A stretch of 64,000 nt of DNA. It comes from Trema orientale (taxonomy: Eukaryota > Streptophyta > Magnoliopsida > Rosales > Cannabaceae). Position numbers and translations under genes: made by a program. The stretch is from NCBI GenBank assembly GCA_002914845.1, contig JXTC01000177.1, positions 247,245 through 311,244 on the forward strand. The letters are read 5' to 3'. Shown here in pieces: positions 49,150-60,092 of the stretch. Numbering within the stretch: position 1 is the first letter of the stretch; the number at the start of each line of letters is the position of its first letter. Below the pieces are notes generated by a model that was given only the letters and a program-made list of their open reading frames with translations, was not told the DNA's origin and did no database searches.

Positions 49150-50092
49150 ACTATATAGTTATCAGTATAACTAAATATCAACATAGACATGATTGGCTAT
49201 CATAGAAAAAGGCAATTCAGGACAAGATAGACTCGCTCTCTAAAAGCAATGTGATCGGACCTATAATGTCGACTCCCCCATAATGTGAAATTGTTGTTTA
49301 TAAAGTGGATCATTTTCTGCAAGCATAATGAGAATAATAAGGTAGTAAGATATAAAACGAGGCTAGCTACCCAGGGTTTCTTGCAGAGACTAAATATTGA
49401 CCATAACAAAACTTATTCTCTTTTTACGGATACGATCAGATTCCATACTTACTTAGTATATATAGTAATTTATGATAGGCTTGATATGCACCTTATAGAG
49501 TTGTAATAACTTACCTATGTAGAAACTAGTCTATGATATTTGTATGAGAGTCCAGAAGGACTAACAATACAAGAGATAGGTACATATCAGACACATAACA
49601 TATAGTCAACTAAATCAATATAGATATACATGATATGTCTATGTGTCTGTCTCTTACTCTCTTTATTATATAATTTTATATTGTTGTTATTATTAATATG
49701 ATTATTACAATAATCTCATAATCGCTATTTGATTTGCTGATTTATAACAAATTGTGCATTTTTTGTTTTGTTACAAGTTTAACCTAAGCCAGTAAATTTA
49801 AGGATTTATTGTAACTAAAAATAGGATTCTAGGTTTACAATCTTTCTAAGAATACAAGTTTCTATCGAAACACACAGGGTAATCTAAAATAATTTTCCGA
49901 AACAAATATTACATATTTCAAGAGCTTTATGTTAAAGGAATTATATTAAAATTAAATAATATTACATAATACTCGCCCATGGATTATTCTGCAAAAGAAT
50001 ACCAAAATTCATGGATTATCCTTTGTACTTTGTCTAATTCAATTATTATAGCTAGAGTCATTAATGTACTCTCGATAAAACTACATTTAAAA

Positions 50093-50188
50093 ATGGTCAC
50101 AAACTTAGCCTAGTGGTATTCACACCTTCTCCTAATATGAAAGTTGTGAGTTCGAATTCCTTTTTTTTTAAAAAAAAAAGAAAAAAAA
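50093..50188 (+). mobile_element. Short SINE, unit 2 of the duplication
   Basis: Same as 49051-49149 with a few substitutions; box A 'tagcctagtgg' and box B 'gagttcgaattcc' are kept. A copy by segmental duplication, not by a new insertion. Confidence 0.65.
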
Positions 50189-50196
50189 CTATATAG

Positions 50197-50804
50197 AAAA
50201 CTTGATATACTCGAAAAATAAGGCAATTAACGTCCATTGTATATATATATACTCGAAAAATTGGATATACTCGTCAAACAACCAAATTAAGCTCTTTTGT
50301 TTTTTGTTTTTTTCCCCTTAATGGACACATTGAATGGTTTTTTCAATTAAGGAATTGGGATTTATTGGGTTTTACAGTTGAAAATAGAAAAAAATTACAA
50401 AGATACGGTATAGAAATATACTTGTTTTCCATGCCGCATACAATCGGTATTTTTGTAAAGCTTAAAGTAACAAATGTGTGGTGGCACTATTGTAGATAAG
50501 TCCATATTTTTAATCAATTAAGTGATCGTTAACTTATTGGTTGGGCTTAACTATTCACTCCATTTTGAGCATTCATACCCTTGTAAGACAATTTGAATAT
50601 TTTCACCCTTTTAATTTTTTTATTTTTTCCTCAATTAAAAAAATTTTTTCTCATTCAATCTATTGTTTTATTCCCTCTGTGTTTTTTTTCTTTTCTCATT
50701 TTTTAATTCTTTATTTTTCTTTTCCTTTTTTCTAATTTTTTTAAAGAAGGAAAAAAAAGAGCACCAACTCTTTTAAATCTTTATTTTCTCCCCTTTTTAT
50801 TAGG
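50197..50804. other. T-rich intergenic sequence
   Basis: Contains 'tatatactcgaaaaa'-type repeats at 50205-50275 and long pyrimidine-rich runs at 50600-50800. No gene. Confidence 0.5.
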
Positions 50805-52320
50805 GATAGAAAGGGTTTTTCTAGCTACCAATTTTTGGTTTCTTTGGTTATTTTGGTTACTAATTATCAACTGATTTGGTTACTAGTTACTAATTAAAAA
50901 ATTAGTTACTGGTTACTTATTTATATGAACAGAGCTAATTAATTTGGTACTAATTTGGTTATCAAGTACTAATTTAGTTACTGGTTATCAGTTCTCTAAT
51001 TTATGGTTTCAATGGTTACTAATTTTTTCAGTTATTACTAACCAATTTAGTATTAATTTGATTACGAGTTACTGGTTTCTATAGGAATTGGATTCTTTTG
51101 TTATGAACTAACTAATTTGGTACCAATTTGGTTAACAATTACTAATTCAATTATCATTTACTATTAAGCAACCCCTAAACCAACTTTACTTTTTATTTGT
51201 TTCTTTTTCATTTTTTGAAATCTTTTTATCTATTTTTAGCATTTTTTTTCTCATTCAACCCTCATCTTCTGTCTCTTTTTTTCTTTTCCATATTTAATTA
51301 TTTTATCTATTTTTTTTTTCTTTAAATCTTTTTTTAAAAAAAATATTAAAAACTCTCTATCTTTTGTTTGTCAATTTTCTTTCTTCCTCTCCTATGTTTT
51401 TATTAAATTTGGTTACTCGTCACTGTTTACTGACTATCAATTACCAACCAGATTCGTTGTTGTTTCTCATTCTTTTGGTTTCCAGTTATCAATCAATTTG
51501 GTTACTAGTTATCCAATATTAATTTCATTATTGGTATCTCCTGCTACAACTAACTAATTTGGTTACCAATTACTTATTTGGTTACTGGTTTCAATGGTTA
51601 CCACTAACTAATTTGGTACCCATCTGGTTACCAGTTCTATAGTTACTGGTTTCTCTAGTTACCATTAGCTAATTTGGTACTAACTACTTCTCTAGTTACT
51701 GGTAGCCAATTCTCTAGTTATTGATTTCTTCTCTAGTTATTGATTTCTGATTTCTATGGTTACTAATTTATCTAGGTTTTACAAACCAATTAGTAACAAT
51801 CTGATTTTTAATTATTAATTTTGGTTACTGGTTACTAATAAATAACCCTTAAAGCAAAATAGGTACTAGTTTCAAATTGCTAGTTAGTTACAAAGATTAG
51901 TGTTACTAGTTACTAATAACCAATAACTATTGATTACTAGTACAATATTAGTAACTAAACTGGTTACTGGTTACCAGGTACAGTACTAGTTACCAATTCA
52001 ATAATCAGTAACCAATCTAGCTTCCAATTACTAATCTGGTTACTAGTTTTAGAATATACGACCAATTTGGTAAATTGGTAACTGATAACTAATCTAGCTT
52101 CTAGTTATCTATTTGGTTATTGATTTTAGGACTAGTAGCCAATTTCTAAACTAGTTATCGATTACTAATTATCATAAACCTATTGTAACATTTGGTAACC
52201 AGTTACTTATCTAGTTTTCGATTACCAATCTGGTTGCCAATTTTCAAACCGGTTACTGGTTACCATTGATTTCAATAATAAGTCTTTATATCTTAAACTA
52301 GTTAATATAGTTACTGCGCA
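50805..52320. repeat. Field of degenerate GGTTACT / AGTTACTAATT motifs
   Basis: Over about 1.5 kb the sequence is dominated by short words GGTTACT, AGTTACT, GGTTACC, TTACTAATT and CTAATTTGGTTAC, and toward the right end also by their complements (AGTAACC, AGTAACTA). There is no fixed period and no open frame. It is interrupted by pyrimidine-rich patches at 51180-51410. Not telomeric, not a simple microsatellite, and not a recognised transposon; related words occur in the MITE-like element at 44483-44776. Confidence 0.8.
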
Positions 52321-52446
52321 ATTTTATTGAAAAAAAGAAAAGATATGAGAAATAACTAGGATTAATGTATAATTATAATATATGATCAAGCCAAGAAAAT
52401 ACACATAATAAGTTTCTACACTAACAAACCATTGAATATTATATAC

Positions 52447-52587
52447 TTTCTGTAAAGTAGAACAACTTGAAGAATAATCTAATTGAGCAGGATCAATACT
52501 ACTATTGATGGCCTTCCTTGTGTTCACATAATACTCTACAAACCTCTGTTTAGTTATTCTACATTGAGGGCATACGTATCCATCCAG
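52447..52587 (-). pseudogene. Possible rubredoxin-like exon relic
   Basis: The minus strand has 47 open codons between an AG (52588-52589) and a GT (52446-52445), reading LDGYVCPQCRITKQRF then VEYYVNTRKAI. This resembles the second CPxC knuckle and the following KKRF..Y.VNTGKAI segment of plant rubredoxin-like chloroplast proteins. No neighbouring exon with the first CxxC knuckle or the membrane anchor was found, so it is treated as an isolated relic. A chance resemblance is possible. Confidence 0.35.
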
Positions 52588-53564
52588 CTTTGTAACAACA
52601 AAACAAATGACTCATTAATCTTATTATATGTTTGATTCAATAACTGTAAGTATGAGTTATCTTATTTTACTTCATAATATTTAAGCTAAAAAAATTTTAA
52701 AAAAAAATGCCAAAACAACTCAGATTAAAGTAGTCAAAATTAAGTCAAAATCAAAATACCAAAACAACACATATTAATCATAACTTTTTGCAAAATGTTA
52801 TCTCTTTTTAATCAAAAAAATCAAACTTAGTCATCAAAATAGAGAAGCAATAAGGAAAAAAGGAAATCAAAATTATTTAAAAAAAAAAAGCCACCTTTTC
52901 AAATGAAAAAATGGAAAAAAAGAAGAAAACCTCTTTATTCAAAATGCTTTGCATGCCCAATCACATATATTAATAGACCTTTTAAACCTCAGTTCAGATT
53001 ATGGCATAGCAAAATTCATTATCTGTACCTGAATCCCACTCTAGCCACACATCCCAACACCATGCTGAAGACGAGCTTCAGGTAGTAATAAGGTGAACCG
53101 TCGTACCCGAGTCAACCAACCAAGTCAAATTCGAGTCTGATGTTGCATCTAGTCTCAGCTCTCCTTTAAGATTCATAAGCCTTTCTTAAGCTTTCTACTT
53201 AGTACGCTCCAGTAATTTCGAGAAGCTCTGCAGTGGAGACATCATAAAAGTGACATTTTTTTAAAATATACCATATGAAAATTATATGAAATACCTGTAC
53301 CATATGTTTGTAATTGTTTTTTAAAATAACCGTGTTTGCTATAATTTCCTCTTAAGTAATTTCGAAAGTCCAATCCGACCTGTACCATATGCTATAATTT
53401 CCTCTTAAGTAATTTCGAAAGTCTAATCATGTTGTTAGCTTGGTCATAAATCAGATGATGTCAGCAAAGTTCCGTCGTAGAAAACATGGCCTGAACAGGC
53501 CCATTAACTTTCGCAAGCCCAGCCGCCCTCAAGATCTAAGCCCAAAACATTAAAAAATTAATAA
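52588..53564. other. Intergenic sequence with a short direct repeat
   Basis: A 38-bp segment (with 'ttcctcttaagtaatttcga') occurs at 53338-53375 and 53391-53428, period 53. 53100-53240 is richer in GC but shows no coding pattern. Confidence 0.5.
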
Positions 53565-53638
53565 TGGCCCATGCAGGTCTCGAACCTGCGACCTTCGCGT
53601 TATTAGCACGACGCTCTAACCAACTGAGCTAATAGGCC
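53565..53638 (-). tRNA. tRNA-Ile (anticodon AAU)
   Basis: Full cloverleaf on the minus strand: acceptor GGCCTAT/ATGGGCC (one G-T pair), D-arm TAGCTCAGTTGGTTAGAGC, anticodon arm with loop CTAATAA (anticodon AAT), T-arm CAGGTTCGAGACCTG, discriminator A. No intron. Internal boxes A and B for RNA polymerase III are intact. It matches the standard plant nuclear tRNA-Ile(AAU). Confidence 0.97.
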
Positions 53639-54598
53639 AGTTTGACAGCTGTCAAGCATACATTAATTAAACTAAACAGATTCTGAATGAGGAGGAGAAT
53701 AAATCATTCGGAGGATGTGTGACTATTATGTCTCAAATTTCCATCTATCATGTTAAGTAAAATTACACAAAATCAGTTGCTAGCTATAGATTATATTAGC
53801 TAGTGAAGAGTTAAATTAGGTTTTATTGAGCGTCAACCTATAGGCCTCTAATTAATTTAGATGATTTTGAAAATTTTCTCTTATATCATTTAACTAAAAG
53901 TTTAATAAATTAAATTATTAATTTCTTCTAGTATAAAGAATTAAGAATATATAAATGTGTAAATATATAGCGCGCGCACACACACATATATATATATTGT
54001 TGTAAAAATGTATATCATCAAGATTTAGTTATTAAGTTAAAAATAAGCTTTGGGCGAAAACCCAAAAAAAAAAAAAAAGGGGTTTTCAGGTAAGCTACAA
54101 AATGAAGATTAATATATAAAAATATACAATTAAACTAAGCTTAGACGTTAAATTTTTTAGGAGCTAGCTAGCATCGTACTATAATAATTCAAGGAGAGAA
54201 ACTGTAGCTCTAATAAGGGATCAGATCAACTCATGCTGGTAAAACACAATTAAGTACTCATTGCTTAGAAACTGAGGATCATAATATAAAACAAGTTCAG
54301 CTTAGCCACAATAAAATTAAAATTCTATATCAACACATGCTGATTAATATTAAACAAAACGCTTAATTCTATTCCAAATTAAGTAAGGAACTAAAATGAC
54401 CAAATTAAACCATATTCCTCTCTTGTAAGAGGAATCAAGTACATGCAATTAAGCAGATAGAAAAACTAAACCAAAACCCCAAAACAAAGACGACGACCCT
54501 CTCAATAGAAATAACTAGTACGTAGTTAATAACAAACAGAACACACGTACAATATAATATATACGTGATTAACTCTTATTGGTCTAATCCAACTAGTG
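53639..54598. other. Intergenic sequence downstream of EC1
   Basis: AT-rich, including CACACA/TATATA microsatellite at 53973-53997. Part of 54400-54598 is probably the EC1 3' UTR. No gene. Confidence 0.5.
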
Positions 54599-55072
54599 TT
54601 AATAGGGTTTGGCTAGAGCCACAGGCCGGTGAGCAAAAGGAGCAGGAGAAGGAGCAATGACTGGCACTAGGGCTGGAGGTGGTGCAGCCGCAACGGCGTC
54701 ACAGTAGCCTTGGAGAATGTCACCTTCCTGGACCGTAAACCCTAGGGAGGTGAGCATGGCGGGCCAGCAGTTGCGGGCGATAAAGACGACGGCCCGGCAG
54801 CAGTCGTTTCCGATGTCAGTCTGGCCATTAAGGAAGAACAGCACGATCTCGTTCGAGCACGACTTCAGCTCCAAGAGAGCCGTCCAGCACTCCACCAGTC
54901 CCCCGCTAGTCTCAAGCCTTTCCGTAATGTTGTCGTTGCGAACGGAGACGACGGCGATCCCGGCTGGGAAATCCCTTGTCGCCGCTACGTTGTTGTTGTT
55001 GTCGTCGTTCAGCGTCAGCCCTAAGAGAGCAACGACGACGAAGAGTGTCACACAACTTTTCATGAGGCTCAT
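54599..55072 (-). CDS. EC1: Egg-cell-secreted protein 1 (EC1) family
   Basis: A single-exon gene of 157 residues, as usual for EC1. The signal peptide is residues 1-22 (MSLMKSCVTLFVVVALLGLT). The prolamin-like domain (PF05617) follows, with six cysteines at 62, 72, 91, 92, 102 and 124 in the order ECW...SC...CC...C...YC and the family signatures 'CWTALLELKSC' and 'GYCDA'. Oddities are an Asp/Asn run after the signal peptide and a Pro/Ala-rich tail of about 30 residues. In Arabidopsis EC1 proteins are released by the egg cell on sperm arrival and activate sperm HAP2/GCS1 localisation and gamete fusion; the same role is inferred here. The ATG at 55072 was chosen over upstream codons because it begins the signal peptide; a second ATG lies at 55063. 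Which EC1 paralogue this is cannot be told. Confidence 0.95.
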   Translation of the reverse strand: MSLMKSCVTLFVVVALLGLTLNDDNNNNVAATRDFPAGIAVVSVRNDNITERLETSGGLVECWTALLELKSCSNEIVLFFLNGQTDIGNDCCRAVVFIARNCWPAMLTSLGFTVQEGDILQGYCDAVAAAPPPALVPVIAPSPAPFAHRPVALAKPY

Positions 55073-55190
55073 GATGTGTGTGTGTGTGTGTATGGTTAAA
55101 CGACTTGTCGCACGTACGTAAGGATATAATGTGTGTTGTGTGTGCTTGTTTTTCTGTTGAGTGATGAGAGTAGTGACAAGCGAAAGCAAT

Positions 55191-55198
55191 TTTATATA
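55191..55198 (-). promoter_or_regulatory. TATA box of EC1
   Basis: The minus strand reads TATATAAA about 120 bp before the ATG; the leader contains a CA/GT microsatellite (55077-55091). Confidence 0.5.
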
Positions 55199-55201
55199 CA
55201 T

Positions 55202-56362
55202 AGGTGAAGGGTGAGCTAATTAAGTGAGGGTGTAATGTGTGTTTTTAATTGTCTTAAATAGTTAGAAACGAAAAGGTTTTTGGAGAAGAATGTGATGGGT
55301 TTAATTTTTTTAGAACTAGTACTATAGTGCTACCGTTACAAATAATTATTGTATAATTTATTGAGATTGTATAAATCTATATGAACATGCTTTAATATGG
55401 TACATGCTTAATTTAATATGATGGGTTTAAATACGACGAACGTTTTAAATCAAATGGTAAAACAACAGAGTTTAAAAAAACTTTATGATTGCTTATTCAA
55501 AAAATAAATAAATAAATAAATAGACTTTATGATTGCTCGGTAATAATGCTATTCAATATTTCAATCGTACAAAATCAATTTTTTTGGGTCATAAATTCTT
55601 AGTCAAAATATTTCAAATTTATTTTTTAACTTGATCTTTTTTAAATAATATCTATATTGTGTACACTACGTACAAAACTATAGAAAATACATTAAAAATA
55701 GTTACATATCTTCAGTATGTATCATATTCGTATTTTCTCCTCTTTCTAAAGCTCTGTCTGAAACTCCTAAAAATTTATAGAACTTTACTTTCACACTTTT
55801 TTTTTTACTAATTGATGTATCAACATTTTATATACTAAAAAATAACATCAAATCAAATTTCTGCTTTTTTTGAAAAAAATTTCTATCATTTTTTGTTTCA
55901 ATTTTCTTTCTTTTCAAAAATTCAAGTTTCAAACGGAGCGTAAGTTTATTACTTTTCTTCATCAACACCTATTTGTTTTATTTCTTTTTTTTTTTTTTTT
56001 GGAGGAGAGTGTTTAATTTCTATGTTGATATAAAGGCAAAAAGTAAAAAGATAATCGTTTATAAAAGAAAAGCAATTAAAAGAAAAATAGTCTGAATTTT
56101 GTCACTAGTACTATTTTCACTTGAGTTAGTTTTTGTCTATTTTATCGAACTTATGACATGTAATGAGTAATAAAGAATTATTCGTATGATGAGTTCATAT
56201 GTGGGAGACATTATATTCTTTATTTCATTATGTCTAAATTAAATTATTCGCATTCTGCATATTGAAGATGGAATACTTTACTATGCCATAGAATGTAGTG
56301 TTGTCTATTTTCATAACGAAGTCTCCAATTATCGAAGCGAGTCTTCGGATAGAAATACTAGT
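55202..56362. other. Intergenic sequence upstream of EC1
   Basis: AT-rich with T runs (55798-55808, 55982-56002) and an AAAT repeat (55498-55520). EC1 regulatory sequence must lie here but no specific element was recognised. Confidence 0.5.
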
Positions 56363-57544
56363 GTGTTATAAGAAAGTTATAATAGCATCGAACAGGACCG
56401 AGTGAATTAGAATTTAAGGTTAAGTGATGTAACTTAAATTTCTAATTTCACTAATCTAGCACTAATGTAGAAAACCTTAATCCTAGTGACTAACGAACTT
56501 ACTTTCATGTATTTTGTCTTTTTGAGTTACTAAGGGACTAGTTCCAATTTATAGTTCGAACTCCAGTATCTTGGAAGAAAAGGTGTATGAAATGTGTAGA
56601 ACGTTTTTCATGATGGACGCGATGCATATAATGTCACTTTGAGTTTTTTAAAGTACTTGGATAATATAAACCAGAGCCCCGGTATTCACTATATGAATTT
56701 GACTGTGTTGGTATAAGCAGATACAAACACCGTAGTCAACTATTATCCATTAGATGAAAAATGACAACTTAAAGGTAAATATGTACTAGAGGGGTAATAC
56801 GGTAATTTCACTCTACTAGTACGGTATTGCATTGGGAGTACGTCTACAGGTATAGTATATGCTAAATGGATCGAGCTAATTATTTGATAATAAGCTTCAC
56901 AGAAAATAAATGATATTTAGTCCAAGAGTTCAATATTGGGCCTATAGTGGTGTGTCCCAATATTAATGGACAAAGCCCAATCATAATTATGAGTTAATTA
57001 TGATTGTGGACATATAGTCCATTGGAGCTTGGGCTTTATGGATCCATCTGGTCCTCTGTCTTGCCCAATTTAAAGCCCAATAGTTATTTAATGATCAATT
57101 GAGCCCAATAAGCCCATTATGGTTTACTAATCTCTCTATAGTTAAGAGAAAAGTTCTCTAACTGCACAGAACAAGAGTTACACGTGAAACACCAATTAGA
57201 GGAGAGTATTCCACGCATAACAGAGATAGAGGAAGAGCAGAGAAAATCGGCCACACTAGGGGATTTATCATCCTTGGTGTTTCGGCCATCCCGGAGAAAT
57301 CAGTTCGAGAAGATTGTCTTCTTGTTCATCTGTGGATCTTTTTGTTAGGAATCAAGAAGGTGACCACCCACCGGATCAATCAAACAGCTTTCAAAAATAG
57401 ACGGGAAGACGAGAAGGTTGTGGAGTGAATCTGGGATTGTTCTTATCTAGATCAAGAGTTAATTTATGTTAAATCACGATCCGAAAAATTTTGTAAAGAG
57501 AACAATTTTAAACGACTAATTCCGCCGCGTTTCTAGATTTTACA
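56363..57544 (+). repeat. Probable solo Copia LTR
   Basis: Opens TGTTATAAG and closes TAGATTTTACA. The end contains 'cgactaattccgccgcgttt' and 'cacgatccgaaaaattttgt', phrases typical of the 3' ends of some long plant Copia LTRs; a GC-richer transcript-like patch precedes it. No internal region or partner LTR. Borders are estimates. Confidence 0.45.
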
Positions 57545-57610
57545 AAACTTTGGTGTTCTTGAAAATGATTTTATGAAAATATTTTCTAGAAATTTTATTC
57601 CAGTAAACAC

Positions 57611-58282
57611 CAGCATTAATGTCATTGCTAATGGTAGACTTACAATTGGGGATTTGGGTGAAATTGGCAATGGTCATCTTGTATCTGAGAACGGTTTCTT
57701 TTCAAGGTCCTCTATTTATGAACATATTTCTGAATAGCAACATAGGAAATGTTGATATTGCTAACAGTGGTGATGGCAGAAGAGAAGGAGTACCAGGGAA
57801 TGGCCCGGGCTCCCCAAACCCACAGATCTCGTCTTTGGTCTATCTGTGTAAGAAAACCTCCCCCTCCTCCATGGGAAGATAGTCCCTTAAACCCATTTTT
57901 CAATGCAGAAGATCCCTTAAACTTATTCCTTTATGAGCAAGAGCTGCATCCTTTTGGAGCCATTCATGTTGTCCTAATACATGAGCCAGAGCCGCAGTTT
58001 TTGGAGCTATATAAGTTGACCCAGTCCAGGAGCCACAAAGTAGCCCTTTGAAGCCAAAGCCATCTAAGTTGACCCAGTCTATGACCCAAAGCAGCAGCCA
58101 CTTCTTGGGATGCTGAACCCATGTATATGTCAGTTAGCCGGGAAAAACCTGAAATTGCAATCATCGGAAATAGAGTTCTTAACGGTAACGTGATAGTGAA
58201 TGCCAAAGTTCTCAATGGCTATCTCAATATAGGAGTTCTCAATGGTCATCTCAATGAATGAGTTCAAACAGGACCTCAGGGA
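57611..58282 (+). pseudogene. Unrecognised repeat-protein gene, unit A (5'-truncated)
   Basis: First of four decayed tandem units. It begins inside the conserved block (INVIANGRLTIGDLGEIGN), carries a +1 shift in 'NGFFQG', then NIFLNSNIGN, a Gly-rich linker, a Pro-rich 'KPPPPPWED', the 'NAEDPLN' and 'HEPEPQ' segments, and the C-terminal repeats 'RVLNGNVIVNAKVLNGYLNI' with a further 'GVLNGHLN'. I do not recognise the family; it has no Cys pattern, transposase motif or membrane segment. Confidence 0.6.
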
Positions 58283-58619
58283 AACAAAAATTATTCCTTT
58301 ACTTTGCCTAAAATTCCACATAAACAAAAAAGGAAAGATACATAAATATAAAGGATGTTTTGGTTTAACTCTTGACATTAATTTACAGATCCCTAAAAAA
58401 ATAAATAAGAAAATGAAATAAAAGAAGAAAAAGAAAAAGAGAAGCAAAGCAAAGTCAAAATGGCAACCCCCTCAGGAAAAACAAAAAATACAGCACATTC
58501 GCGTCTTAAACTCTAAAATGAGAAGTATACGAGAGACATCTCTGACAAACTAGACTATTTTCTTTTTTAAACCCCATTAATAAAATAAAAAAAATGTTAC
58601 TAAATTATTACAGGCCAAC

Positions 58620-58725
58620 CAACCCCCAGCTCTATAAGAGTAGGTCTCACAATTATTCCTTCCTCACACACTTACTCATACTAATACTTTTTCTTTTGCT
58701 ATGAATCTTCCTCAAAATTTTGGCC
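58620..58725 (+). promoter_or_regulatory. Promoter/leader region of unit B
   Basis: CTCTATAAGAG (58631-58641) could be a TATA box about 90 bp before the ancestral start; the corresponding place in unit C (about 60010) has lost it. The following leader with 'tttttcttttgct' is shared by units B and C, showing that 5' non-coding sequence belongs to the repeat unit. Confidence 0.35.
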
Positions 58726-59658
58726 ATAGGGAATTCTTCTTCATCTCAGCCCATCACCGCATGATATCCATTTGACTAGAACGGAGTTGTTGGGCTTTCT
58801 TAGTTTCGAGTAGTTATCAGCGATGGTAGAGTCGTAGATGTCCCAGTGGAGAACAAAGGCATCGGCGACCCAGATGTCCTAATGGAGAAGGAAGGAGTCG
58901 ACGTCGTAGACTGTCCCAGTGGATAATGAAGGCAATGACATCGTTGACATCCAAGTAGAGAATGAAGAGATTACACCATTGCTAATGGGGAACTTGCAAT
59001 TGAGGATTTGGTTGAAATTGGTAATAGCCATCTTGTAGCTGGAAATGGTTTTGTTCAAGGTACTCTATTTGGGAATATATTTTTGAATGGTAACATAGGA
59101 AACGAGGGTGTTGCTAATGGTGGTGGTGTCAGCGGAGGAGGAGTATCGACGAACGGCCCAGGCACCCAAAACTCGTTTGATGAGGAAGCAAATCTCGTCT
59201 TTGGTCCACCTATATTAGAAAACTTTGCCCATCCTCTATTGAAAAATATTCTTTTAAACCCATTGCTCAATGCAGAAGATCCCTTGAACCCATTCTTTCA
59301 TGAGCCAGAACAGCATTTTCTTGGAGCCATCTAATCTGTCCCAATCCATAAGTCAGAGCATCACCCCTTTGGAGCCATCCAAACAGATCCAAACAATGAG
59401 CCATAACAATATCTCTTTGAAGCTGAAGCCATTTAAGCTGACCGAGTCCATGAGCTAGAACAGCAGCCCTTTGTTGGGATTGTGAACCCATGTGTATGTC
59501 ATTTGGCGTGGAAAAACTTGAAATTGCATTACCAGAATAGAGTTCTCAATAGTGATGTGGTAGACAGTGCCAAAGTTCTTGACGATCATATCAATGAAGG
59601 AGTTCTCAACAGTTATCTCAATGGAGTTATCAATGTAGGAGTTCCAAATAGGACCTAA
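58726..59658 (+). pseudogene. Unrecognised repeat-protein gene, unit B
   Basis: The most complete unit. The start codon of unit C (ATG) is ATA here (58726). The frame runs to TAA at 59656 with indels only around 58880-58990. In-frame stops are TGA 58762, TAG 58777 and 58801, and TAA 59332, 59404, 59434; most fit C-to-T changes of CGA, CAG or CAA. Order: a Ser-rich N-terminus, acidic repeats like 'VDVPVENKGIG', the block VEIGNSHLVAGNGFVQG with LFGNIFLNGNIGN, a Gly-rich linker, FDEEANLVFGPP, Pro/Leu segment, about four repeats of the 'HEPEQ..FGAIQ.DP' type, 'FVGIVNPCVCHL', and C-terminal repeats 'RVLNSDVVDSAKVLDDHINE', 'GVLNSYLNG', closing GVPNRT. About 310 codons. Function unknown. Confidence 0.65.
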
Positions 59659-60092
59659 GGGAAACAAAAATTATTCTTTTGCTTTTCCCTAACTTCCACA
59701 TAAACAAAAATGGAAGATATACAAATAAAAATGATATTTTGGTTTAATTCTTGACATTGATCTATAGATCCCTGAAAAAGAATAAATAATGATATGAAAT
59801 AAAAAAAGAAAAATAAAAATAAAAATAAAGTCAAATGGCGACCTCTCAAAAGAAAAAAAAAAAGGTGGCATATTCGTATCTTAAAATCCAAAAAGAAAAA
59901 TACTGACGAGAGACGTCTCTAACCAACCCATTTGTTTCTTTTTTCAGCCCCACTAATGAAATAATAAAAAATTGTTACTAAACTGTTACAAGCCAATCGA
60001 CCCCTAGCTCTTTGAGAGTCTCACACACACTCATACAAACACTAATCCTCACAGTTTTTCTTTTGCTCTAAATCTTCCTCGGAGTTTCAGCC

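Larger units (their letters stand above)
48102..50196 (+). repeat. Head-to-tail 1.04-kb duplication of a Copia fragment plus SINE
   Basis: Unit 1 is 48102-49158 and unit 2 is 49159-50196. They align along their length, from 'ttatcagtataac' through the RT fragment and an AT-rich stretch to a SINE and the closing ACTATATAG. Unit 2 has lost about 10-20 bp near 50075. The RT piece in unit 2 (49285-49506) is slightly more open than in unit 1. Confidence 0.9.

Noticed and set aside
54717..55121. 134-residue open frame on the plus strand
   Set aside because: It is antisense to EC1 and has no recognisable features.
57619..57882. 87-residue open frame taken as an intact gene
   Set aside because: Comparison with units B-D shows that it mixes two frames across a +1 shift.
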